Part shown: positions 28,576-36,932 of the stretch, piece by piece | Position numbering within the stretch: position 1 is the stretch's first letter | Layout of the letters: every line of letters begins with the position of its first letter | Origin: Streptomyces sp. NBC_01497 | Lineage (GTDB): Bacteria > Actinomycetota > Actinomycetes > Streptomycetales > Streptomycetaceae | Length of the DNA stretch: 64,000 nt | NCBI RefSeq assembly: GCF_036250695.1 | Contig: NZ_CP109428.1 | Location: 62,001 to 126,000, forward strand | Direction: 5' to 3' | The notes under the pieces: generated by a model | Told to the model about the DNA's origin: nothing | The model's database searches: none | Seen by the model: only the letters and a program-made list of their open reading frames with translations | Made by a program: the position numbers and the translations under genes

Positions 28576-29217
28576 CTACGACTGTGCTGGGCTCCGCGTT
28601 TCGCTTACGCCGGTCAGCGAGGTTTCACCGGTCGGAACAGCCGTATACATTACAGAGCTTCCCTGCACCAACCGTTCTGCCTTTGCCTGTGCGACGAGTC
28701 GGTTGAGTGCCTGGCGCACCAGCGGCGGTGAAGACGGCTTGCGGTCGGGGTAGACCTCGTTGACTTCGGCCGTGACCTCGCCGGCCGTGCGCGGCTCTGT
28801 GTGCTGCAGCAGCAGGCTGTACACGAGCTGTGCGAGCGTGGGGCTCATGCCTGGTGCGGTGGCCTTCTTAACTGCGGAGGGGCCGGAGCGTTTCACCTTG
28901 GAGGGGGCGTCGTTCGGAGTGCTCTCGACGTCTGCCTTGGTTGTCCCCTGCTGCACAGGCAGCGTCGCGGCCCGCTTCTTCCGCGGCGATGCTGTCGATG
29001 CCTCGCCGCTCCGTGCCACAGAGTCCGTGGGCATGGCGCGGGTCGGCGAGTGGGGCGGCTCCTCGTTCAGCGAGGCCTGCATCTTTACCAGCACGCCTTC
29101 GTCACGGACCAGCTGTGCCAGGCGGTGCTGGAGGGCCGTCTGTTCGTCGCGATTGGCCTGCAGGTCTGTCGTTACCTGTTCTGCGTAGCGTTGAAGGGTT
29201 CCAGAACCATTGGACAC
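28576..29217 (-). CDS. Coiled-coil / winged-helix protein
   Basis: A protein of 213 aa from the GTG at 29217, chosen because GAGGAG lies 8 nt upstream. The N-terminal ~50 residues are a coiled coil (LQRYAEQVTTDLQANRDEQT...LAQLVRDEGVLVKMQ). A basic Ser/Pro/Lys linker (about 60-125) follows. The C-terminal domain looks like a winged helix (SPTLAQLVYSLLLQHTEPRT, then VRQALNRLVAQAKAERLVQG). I know similar proteins from Streptomyces but no assigned function; DNA binding is inferred. The layout matches the gene at 18067. Confidence 0.75.
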   Translation of the reverse strand: MSNGSGTLQRYAEQVTTDLQANRDEQTALQHRLAQLVRDEGVLVKMQASLNEEPPHSPTRAMPTDSVARSGEASTASPRKKRAATLPVQQGTTKADVESTPNDAPSKVKRSGPSAVKKATAPGMSPTLAQLVYSLLLQHTEPRTAGEVTAEVNEVYPDRKPSSPPLVRQALNRLVAQAKAERLVQGSSVMYTAVPTGETSLTGVSETRSPAQS

Positions 29218-29854
29218 GGTATGTTCTCCTCTATTAGGTTCCTTCCGTCGAATGCTACCCACTGTGGCGGCTGCGGGATGTTGGTGCCGATGAGGTGCGA
29301 GGACCAGTCGTGCTCAATAATGGCGCCCATTCTTAGCCCGAACCCTTCTGGGGTGCCGCTAGACGAGGCGTCAGGGGCGCCTCTCGGCCAGGGCCGAGCG
29401 GGGACCCAGTTAGTTTAACGAGAAACCATTTGGTGCCCACTTTCAACTTGTGCATCACCATGCAGTCTCGGCCCCTCGCATGTCGCTTGTGGGGAGGCTA
29501 CTCGCGCGAAGGCCCGTGGATCATTGCCCCAGCATATGCGTGAACCGTGGACAGATCCGCGCCAGCCGTCCGGCCCAGCAGCTCAAATGAGCCCAGGCTG
29601 CCGTATTGCATTGAATGCAACACAAGTTGCGCTGGGCCAATTGACTGATCCGCAGGTGGTGCTCAGGATAACGCAGGGTTGGTGGCTGATTGGGATGGGG
29701 CCGTGCACCTGGACCGCGAACCCGCTGTTATGGAAGCCCTACCGGGGGCCGGGCACTGCGGCAGCTTACGTGCTTCTTGAACTGGTAATCGACGATCCGC
29801 CCCCGGATCACGCTGATCCGGCGGCTGGCCTGCTTCACTAATGAATACCCCTAG
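29218..29854. other. No gene recognised
   Basis: Promoter side of the minus-strand gene that starts at 29217, followed by sequence without recognisable coding content. A short plus-strand frame at 29524-29841 has no familiar motif. Confidence 0.4.
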
Positions 29855-30588
29855 CAATGGGACCTCGCGAGGTGGAGGCCTTCTTCGACGACCTTCGTAC
29901 CCGGCGCCCTGGCAGGCTGCTAGCGGTGCCGACCGCACGGAACTAGCAGAACGACCTATAACTGCTCTTCGACTACATCACCGACCCTCGCTAAGGCTGG
30001 CCGTCCAGGTGCAACGAGCGATTCGGGCGGGCTCCGCTCCAGCTTCTGCACGAGCGAAACACGGTCACTCACACCAGCGTGTACGAGGGAGCTGCCGAAC
30101 GTCGTCCGCTCACCTACAGCGAAGTCCAGACCCCTTTCGACGCCGCCGACGGCCGTGTCGACGAGATTCGCGCACTACGACGCAATGGCCCGGTCGCAGC
30201 CCTTCGCGAGGCCATTGTCTCGAAGACGGCCAGCGCTTTCGGCTTGCGGCGCCAGGAAGCGTGCGGACTGGATCTGCGTGATGTGTGCCGGCATCCTAAA
30301 GTCGCCGACTGCGGACGTTTCGGAGCAATCTTCATCCGTGGACCTCCCGGGCGCCGCAAGGTTCTGACGGTTCCAGAAATGGACCGGATCATCGGCATCC
30401 TCGACCAGTACGTCAGCGAAGTCCGCCCCGCTTTCGTGCCGGGCAAGCATCCGGCGTCCTGGACCATCGAGCGGCGCGACTGAATGTCCCTGCGACGGCT
30501 GAACGAGGTCTTCGAGACAGTGCGCCGGTCCGCCGAGCTGCCGACGGAGCTGGACCTGCACTCGCTTCGGCACATTGTCCCTACTTAG
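29855..30588 (+). pseudogene. Tyrosine recombinase (integrase) relic
   Basis: The frame EVEAFFDDLRTRR, then (after several stops) FDYITDP and ERNTVTHTSVYEGAAERRPL, then VQTPFDAADGRVDEIRA, FGLRRQEACGLDLRD and SLRRLNEVFETVRRSAELPT ending in LDLHSLRH, follows the order of a phage-type integrase of actinobacteria. The conserved Arg (GLRRQE) and the LHSLRH block survive. The catalytic Tyr part is missing because the IS701 relic begins at 30589. Internal stops at about 29960 and 30481 confirm decay. Confidence 0.75.
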
Positions 30589-31640
30589 TACTGCAACGAC
30601 ACTCCGTGATGCCCTCTGCGTTTGTAGTGGCGGATGCGGGCCCGGGCTTGGCTTTTTCTCCGCCATAGCGACCAGGCGAGCAGGTGCTGGATGCTGTGGC
30701 GAACAGGAGAAGAGATGCGATTGAAGATCCGCCGGGCCTCGTTCACGGTGACGGGTATGAGGGGTTGGTTGCTGCGGGTGTGCGGATCCCCTTTTTTGCC
30801 TCGGCCCGCCCGATAGCGAGAAAGGCAAGAGCGGCCATGGAGAGGGTTATGTGCCAGTACCACGCCACGTAGCCGCGGACTTGGTAGTGATCGAGTCCCG
30901 TTTCGCTCTTCGCGCTCTGGAAGCACTCCTCGACCATCCACCTCGATCCCGCGACTCGGGCGAGCTCTTCGAGCAAAGTCCCGACTGGGCAGAAGCAGAT
31001 GTAGTAGGCGATGTCCGTGGGATCGGTGAGGCTGCGCCGTGCCAACGGCACGCTGCAGCATGCGTAAGCCCATATCCGGCTTGGTGACGAACTCGACATC
31101 GTCACCGATACCCGCCGCCCGGCACCGCTCACGATCCGATGTCCAGTCCTTCGGCAGATACAGCTCCCGGTCAACCAACTCCCGCCCCCGGCTGGATCCA
31201 TAGGCCAGGAACACCCCGATCTGGGCATTCCCGATCCGGCCAGCACTCCCCGAGTACTGCCGGCCCACCCCCGCCGACCGGACACCCTTCTTCAAGAATC
31301 CCGTCTCGTCAAAAATCAGCACCCCCCGCACCGGATCCCCGATATGCTCCACCACCGCGTCACGGACATCACACGCAGAGCATCCGCGTCCCACAGGTAG
31401 TGGTTCAACAGCCGCTGCTGCATCCCCCTGGTGGCCCGTGTCCCCGGCAGCCTCAGCCAGCATCCAACCGTTCTCGCGCTCCACCTCACTCAGCAGTCCC
31501 CGCAGGCAAGACACCATCCGCCGCCGAGACTCCACCCGCCCGAAGCGCCCCGCGAACCGCGCCACAAAGTCATCGAACATACCTGACCACACGTCAGCTA
31601 ACTCCTCCACCATGAAGAGGTCAACGACGCCGCACACACC
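30589..31640 (-). pseudogene. IS701-family element, internally deleted and truncated
   Basis: The right end carries the same 21-bp terminal repeat as the element at 44-1415, preceded by TTAG. Minus-strand translation gives VEELADVWSGMFDDFVARFA, RGVLIFDETGFLKKGVRSAG, MGLRMLQRAV, and then, in another frame, LARRSLTDPTDIAYYICFCP and RWMVEECFQSAKSETGLDHY. Some 350 bp holding the second catalytic Asp are deleted. The opposite end, including its terminal repeat, is missing where it meets the IS1380 relic near 31640. Confidence 0.87.
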
Positions 31641-33156
31641 ACGTCGGGTCCGCGTCCAGGACGGCGGTCGCCAGGTCGTCCCCCAGGCCGGGCCGGTCCT
31701 GCTCGTCGAAACGGGCCGCAAGACCGGTCTTGACCAGGCCCTATCCCAGGCTCTGGCGCCGTGGCGCAAACCGCGGGCCGTCCACGATCCCGGCAAGGTC
31801 CTCCTGGACGTCGCGCTGGCGGTCGCACTAGGCGGGGACTGCCTCGCGGACGTCGCATTACTGCGCTGCGAGCCGGCCGTTTTCGGTCCGGTCGCTTCCG
31901 ACCCGACCGCCTCCCGCCTGATCGACACCCTCGCCGCCTCCGGCGAGAAAGCTTTGCAGGCTATCCGCTCCGCACGCTCCGAAGTCCGTTACCATGTCTG
32001 GTCGTTGGCCGGTGAGAACACCCCGGACACCGACGGCCAGGTCGTCGGCGACCTTGACGGTGTCCTTGTGGTCGCGCATTCCGACAAGGAGGACGCGGCC
32101 GCGACCTGGAAGAAGACCTATGGCCACCATCCGCTGACGGCCTTCGTCGACCACGGACCGGGAGGAACCGGTGAGCCGGTCGCCGCCCTCCTCAGGCCGG
32201 GGAACGCGGGCTCGAACACGGCAGCGGACCACATCACCACCGCCCAGCTCGCTCTGGCCCAACTGCCCAAGCGCTACCGGCGAGGACGGCAGACGCTGAT
32301 CCGCACGGACTCCGCGGGCGCCACTCACGACTTCGTGTCCTGGCTCGCCCGGCGAGGACGATAGCTGTCCTACTCGGTCGGCATGACGGTCACCAAGGTG
32401 ATCCACGAGCACGTGCTGAAGGTCCCCGCATCGGCCTGGACGGCGGCCGTCGAGACCAATGGTGAGGTCCGTGGCGGGGCCTGGGTCGCCGAGCTCACCG
32501 GCAAGCTGCTGGACGACTGGCCCAAGGGCATGCGGCTGATCACCCGAAAGGAACGGCCGCACCCCAGCGCCCAGTTGAGGATCACGGACGCGGACGGCAT
32601 GCGGATCACGTGCTTCGCGACCAACACCACCGGCCGGCCGATCGCCGAACCCGGGCTCCGTCACCGACTGCGGGCCCGGACAGAGGACAGGATCCGGGCC
32701 GCCCGGGCCACCGGCCTGCGCAACCTGCCCCTGCACACCACGGCCCAGAACAAGGTCTGGCTCGAGATCGTCCAGATTGCTCTCGACCTGCTGGCCTGGA
32801 TGCCCATGCTCGCGCTCACCGACACAGCCAGGCTCTGGGAGCACCGCCGCCTGCGACTCCGCCTGTTCACCGCGACCGCACAACTCGTCACCACCGGCCG
32901 CCGGCGGATCCTCCGCCTGGCCCGGCACTGGCCCTGGACCGGCCACATCACCGCCGCACTCGAACGGCTCGCGCTCCTGCCGAATCCCGGCTGACCAGCG
33001 GATTCACCCGTCCCTACGACAGCCCTTCACCACCCGGAGCAGTGGAACCCGGCGCCACCCCGAGACGACACTCGGGTCCTCAGCCTGCCCACCCTCAGCT
33101 CAAGGCACGAAAACGGGCCACCGACTCCGTCGGCGGCCCGTCACGAAACTTCGAGG
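31641..33156 (+). pseudogene. IS1380-family element, 5'-truncated with nonsense codon
   Basis: It encodes nearly the whole IS1380 transposase: KPRAVHDPGKVLLDVALAVA, LDGVLVVAHSDKEDAAATWK, RTDSAGATHDFVSWLARRGR, then a TAG at 32362-32364 where the relative at 1.6 kb has Trp, then the open C-terminal part to 32994. The right end (complement of CCTCGAAGTTTCGTGACGG) is at 33156 with CTAA next to it. The left end is lost at the junction with the IS701 relic. One base change plus the truncation inactivates it. Confidence 0.88.
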
Positions 33157-33175
33157 CTAATAACAGTCCCCCAAG

Positions 33176-34147
33176 TTAACGCCGGGTTTTAGGCTTCGCC
33201 CTTGGCCCTTGAGGACTCGTCGGCACACCCCTCCAACTCCCTGATTTCCGTCCGGGATCCGCGGAGATACCAGGCGTTCTGAGCGCGGCTGCTTTTGCAA
33301 CGCTCGACTCGGACCCAAATGCGTCCGCGTCCCATCCAGACTTTCCAGGCCCGGGGTCCTTGGGCTTCTTACCAAATCCAGTCGCATCCCAATAGGCACG
33401 TTCCGCCTTCTGCCAGCGTTCAGCCGCACCTGGACGTCGGCCTTCCAGAGCCGCCAGCGCCTCCTGCCGCGCACGACTCGTTTCAGACAAGGGACGTTCC
33501 GCCTCCTGCCGGCGTTCAGCCACACCTGAACGTCGGCCTTCCAGAGCCGCCAGCGCCTCCTGCCGCGCACGACTCGTTTCAGACAAGGGACGTTCCGCCT
33601 CCTGCCGGCGTTCAGCCACACCTGAACGTCGGCCTTCCAGAGCCGCCAGCGCCTCCTGCCGCGCACGGCTCGTTTCAGAGAAGGCACGTTCCGCCTCTTG
33701 CCGGCGTTCAGCCGCACCTGGACGTCGGCCTTCCAGAGCCGCCAGCGCCTCCTGCCGCTCACTATGCCTTTTAAATGGCGTGTGCGGTTGGAAGCGTTGC
33801 GCAAGGAAGGCCCTGTCTCGTTCGGCACGCCGTCGACCAGAATTACTTCCTAGCTCATCCATGTCCTTCTCTAATTCTCTCGTGAAACGGTACTCATCTA
33901 CATAACGGGCAGATGGCAGGTCCGGTTCGGCCCCTGGCTTGTCTGCGTACGGGGGCGCCGTCTCGCTGCTGACTCCAGCCACGCCGGTGTACGACAACCC
34001 GCGAACCCGCCCAGTCCCGCACCCGATCAACGAGGTCTGTGGGAGTGGGACATGCTCGCCGTCCTCAAAGCCTCCCTGGTGGAAGCCCCCTTCGTCAGCG
34101 ATGGCCTCACCCAGGGCAGGGGCTGGGGCCTGGAAGCACAGCCGCAT
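33176..34147 (-). CDS. Tandem-repeat protein of unknown function ending in Arg-Arg
   Basis: A protein of up to 323 aa with no family recognised. Its centre consists of almost four copies of a 32-residue repeat, RQEALAALEGRRPGAAERRQ plus EAERAFSETSRA, predicted to be a charged helix. The C-terminal ~75 residues are Gly/Pro/Ser/Lys-rich and end GPRAKPKTRR. The start is uncertain. Upstream of the ATG at 34147 the same frame stays open and reads LCGTCGLHWD, a CxxC zinc-ribbon-like motif, but has no good start. The end of an IS1380 copy lies 19 bp beyond the stop codon. It follows the 88-aa gene at 34280 on the same strand, so they may form an operon. Confidence 0.65.
   Translation of the reverse strand: MRLCFQAPAPALGEAIADEGGFHQGGFEDGEHVPLPQTSLIGCGTGRVRGLSYTGVAGVSSETAPPYADKPGAEPDLPSARYVDEYRFTRELEKDMDELGSNSGRRRAERDRAFLAQRFQPHTPFKRHSERQEALAALEGRRPGAAERRQEAERAFSETSRARQEALAALEGRRSGVAERRQEAERPLSETSRARQEALAALEGRRSGVAERRQEAERPLSETSRARQEALAALEGRRPGAAERWQKAERAYWDATGFGKKPKDPGPGKSGWDADAFGSESSVAKAAALRTPGISADPGRKSGSWRGVPTSPQGPRAKPKTRR
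33405..33770 (-). repeat. 96-bp tandem repeat inside the 33176-34147 gene
   Basis: About 3.8 copies of a 96-bp unit (32 codons). The central copies are identical at the DNA level over most of their length, while the outer ones differ at scattered sites. The repeat keeps the reading frame. It marks a recent in-frame expansion. Confidence 0.9.
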
Positions 34148-34279
34148 ATCCCAGTGCAGACCGCAGGTGCCACACAGACGAGGCCACTCTCAGTCAGCCC
34201 CGTCGGCTTCATACGTAAGCCGGCTCAGCAATCGGTAGGCGCAGGACGAAGGCTGCAATACACGTATGCAAGGGGTTGG

Positions 34280-34546
34280 TCAGGGAATGTCTCCTTCCCA
34301 GTCCCATTTGATGGGATTAGCATTGCGCGGTCCGTACAGAGCGCGTCCGCCGGGGCCGTATTTGCCGACCTCCGTCATCAGCGCCGCCCCCTCCACAAGC
34401 TCTTCCGTGTCCCAGCCGGTGACGTCGACCAGCAGTCCATCTAGGGGGCCGCCGACCAGCTCCCGGTACTCATGCCCCCACTGCGGCCTCGGGTCCGAAT
34501 CGTCATGATCGGCGCGGTACACCCGCCGCTGCATGAACTCACTCAT
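34280..34546 (-). CDS. Conserved hypothetical protein, 88 aa
   Basis: A small acidic protein, MSEFMQRRVYRADHDDSDPR followed by WGHEYRELVGGPLDGLLVDV, GKYGPGGRALYGP and the end KWDWEGDIP. I recall close relatives as conserved hypothetical proteins in Streptomyces, without known function. ATGs at 34546 and 34534 are both possible. It lies upstream of the repeat protein gene on the same strand, separated by about 130 bp. Confidence 0.7.
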   Translation of the reverse strand: MSEFMQRRVYRADHDDSDPRPQWGHEYRELVGGPLDGLLVDVTGWDTEELVEGAALMTEVGKYGPGGRALYGPRNANPIKWDWEGDIP

Positions 34547-35075
34547 CCCTACAGCATGTCAGCAACCACGAGATCTGATCGGAGGGCTCGTAGTGTGGCC
34601 CCCTGCCAGCGTTACCGTGGGGACGCCAACCCATACGAAGAACAACCGGCCGGACCTCCAGGCGAACCATGGCACTGCGCACCGGCCGCTCAACCATCAG
34701 CCGCGCCATGCGTAAAAGGTCGCCGATCTGCTTCCGCCGAGACCCTAGCCGACGCGACCGCCTACGGCCTGTCCCGTAACTCTGGGCACCAGCGGACGAC
34801 GGCGACCCCCGATCCCGAAGCTGGGGAATCCACGCTGAGCCCTCACGTGAGGATTCCACGCGGCCTCCCGCCGCAGAGGCACCCAACTCCGCCAAAGCAC
34901 GAGAGATTGGAGAGCGGCTCCCAAGGTCTGACTCGTTGAGCCTCCGCGCCCAGGGCGCTAAGCAGTCTGTCAAGCTGGTCAAACAGGCCAGGTAACTGAC
35001 GGGGTCAACCTCGACTTCCCACCCAGCCGCCTGGCGCGTCAGCTTGCCACCACGAGGCCTTCAGACGGCAACCGC
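34547..35075. other. No gene; contains a MITE end fragment
   Basis: At 34766-34791 the sequence GGCCTGTCCCGTAACTCTGG matches one end of the 160-bp MITE-like repeats, without the rest of the element. Otherwise nothing was recognised. Confidence 0.5.
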
Positions 35076-36368
35076 CTAGCCCATAACGTCCTTGACTACC
35101 TGCGCGATCTCGTCAAAGGCATCGTGCCGTGCACTCTCAGCTCGCAGCTCCATAGCCCGCGCACGGTAACCCGGTTCCTTGAAGATGGTTTCTACCGCCG
35201 AGCGAACGTCGCTCTCGGAGGGCGTGTCAGTGGCTAGGTTGATGGCCGCCCCCGTCCAGGCCAAGCGCGCGGAAACTTCAATCTTGTCCTCGCTCTGCCC
35301 GGCGATAACGAGAGGGACTCCGTGGGCCAGAGCCTGGAGACAACCACCGTATCCGCCATTGGTGACCAAAAGGTCGGCGTGCGGAAGTAGGGCCGCGTAG
35401 GGAACGAAGTCCACAATGCGAACGTTGTCCGGTACCACGCTCAGCGTGGCATCGGCACGTCCCGTGGTGACGACAACCAAGGCGTCCAGATCAGCCAGAG
35501 CCCGGGTCGTCGGTTCGATCAGCTGCGTCAGGTCCCGGTTGGCCAGGGTCCCCTGGGTGACCACGACCACTCGGTGTGCCGCCAAAACGTCGCCCCACCA
35601 TCCCGGGAGGGAGAGGTCCTCGGGAAGCTCTGCGGGCAGTGAACCGACGAACTGAACGCCAGGCGGCAGGTCGCTGCGCGGGTACTCGACACCCTGAATG
35701 GCAAGTTCGAGGAACCGATCAGGGAGGGCCGCGACAGCGTCCATCGGGAAGGGCATCTTGCCAGTGTCGGCGCCCAAGTCCCTGAGGATACTGGCGAGCA
35801 CTCCCGTAGAGTTGGCGAACATCGCCTCGACCATACGGTTCTGCTCTATGTTGCGTGCACGGCCTTCGGCGGAGCTGTCCGGGGGCAGCGCCAGACCGAA
35901 CGGAGCGGTGTCCACGCTGTTCAGCGACAGCGGGACCACGCCGATACCGATACAGGCAGCCGGCTTGATCCCTGGTGCGCCAAGCTGAACGGGCCAATGC
36001 CCCATGAAGGACTGGTCGGTGATGAGCACAGTCGGCTCTTCAGGCGCCTCAGCCAGTACTCGCTGCAGGGTCGCGTGCTGTTCGGCTACCGGCTCGTAAA
36101 ACATCTTGATGAAGTCGTAGTCGAGCTGCTGCGGACCCGGCTGCAGTCCCCTCCTGCCCTCGAAGACCTCGATCTGGCGCTCCGTGTCGAAGCCGGCGAT
36201 CCCCGACAGGGCAACGAACCGCGGACCGCCCGCCCGCGCCGTTTCGCGGAACTGCGCCCCGGTAACGAACGTCACATCATGGCCACGCCCTGCCAGATCG
36301 TTCGCGATCCTCCACAAGGGACCTACATGCCCGGGGATCGGTACCGCTGCGACCAGGATTCGTGTCAT
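35076..36368 (-). CDS. MGT-type glycosyltransferase
   Basis: A GT-B glycosyltransferase of 430 aa of the macrolide-glycosyltransferase / UDP-glucuronosyl-like family. The start ATG is at 36368 (MTRILVAAVPIPGHVGPLWR). The N-terminal acceptor domain is followed by the C-terminal nucleotide-sugar site, VDFVPYAALLPHADLLVTNG and then GYGGCLQALAHGVPLVIAGQ. The usual HxG...GT block is replaced by TNGGYGG, as in many MGT enzymes. Members inactivate macrolides or decorate polyketides with sugars; the acceptor here is unknown. No biosynthetic cluster is adjacent. A decayed paralogue is at 13878. Confidence 0.88.
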   Translation of the reverse strand: MTRILVAAVPIPGHVGPLWRIANDLAGRGHDVTFVTGAQFRETARAGGPRFVALSGIAGFDTERQIEVFEGRRGLQPGPQQLDYDFIKMFYEPVAEQHATLQRVLAEAPEEPTVLITDQSFMGHWPVQLGAPGIKPAACIGIGVVPLSLNSVDTAPFGLALPPDSSAEGRARNIEQNRMVEAMFANSTGVLASILRDLGADTGKMPFPMDAVAALPDRFLELAIQGVEYPRSDLPPGVQFVGSLPAELPEDLSLPGWWGDVLAAHRVVVVTQGTLANRDLTQLIEPTTRALADLDALVVVTTGRADATLSVVPDNVRIVDFVPYAALLPHADLLVTNGGYGGCLQALAHGVPLVIAGQSEDKIEVSARLAWTGAAINLATDTPSESDVRSAVETIFKEPGYRARAMELRAESARHDAFDEIAQVVKDVMG

Positions 36369-36894
36369 TGACGGAATCTCTCTGCTGGAGAAGGACAAGA
36401 GAAGTGCTCGCTACATACATACACGTGTTGTGAGCGTGGGAGGTTCAAACCCTGCAGGGCAACCACCTCCAGCGCCCGATACGTAGGGCTGCACTCCAGG
36501 CCAGGGCCGACTGCGTGGACGTTCAGATGGGTGACAGCGAGCTCGTCGCCGGTATGCGGCCCTGTTCGACCGAGCTTGAACTGAAAGGACCGGCGCTGCG
36601 TACGCCGCAGCCACGAACGCGTCCCCATCCGTGCGACAACACCTGAGCGCCCACACAGGGAGAGCTGACCGCTCACGCCGACCGTCGCATGAGCCCGCAC
36701 AGGACGCGCCGTGGACATGCCTTGCGCCTCAATCCGCACGGGCGTCAACATGACAACCCTGCTGGGGGAGGTGAATGAACCACTCCTCCGCGAGCGTTGA
36801 ATCCGCCACGAAATCGCCGCGAGGAAGGTCGGCGTTCATCGGGCGTGTTGGGTTGAGCGACCCATGGCGCGCCCCGCCACTATCGCCTGGTGCC
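36369..36894. other. No gene; upstream of the glycosyltransferase
   Basis: Promoter side of the minus-strand gene that starts at 36368. One longer frame on the minus strand (to about 36751) has no familiar motif and runs into the glycosyltransferase start, so I do not call it. Confidence 0.4.
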
Positions 36895-36932
36895 CTCTAA
36901 TCGATCGCGTCCCACGACGCGATCGATTAGAG
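36895..36932. repeat. Perfect 17-bp inverted repeat with 4-bp loop
   Basis: CTCTAATCGATCGCGTC (36895-36911), loop CCAC, exact complement (36916-36932). The right arm runs into the terminal repeat of the IS5 element that begins at about 36931. It could be a terminator that the element used as a target, or part of the insertion scar. Confidence 0.8.

Noticed and set aside
31139..31615. Plus-strand frame leading into the IS1380 relic
   Set aside because: It is antisense to the IS701 relic. The apparent fusion protein exists only because the frame happens to be open at the junction.
33405..33770. Regular repeats that might be taken for a CRISPR array
   Set aside because: The 96-bp units are contiguous, lie in frame inside a gene and have no spacers or cas genes.
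34800..34920. Small dyads (GGATTCCACGC and nearby) considered as a possible tRNA
   Set aside because: No cloverleaf, anticodon arm or T-loop consensus can be formed.
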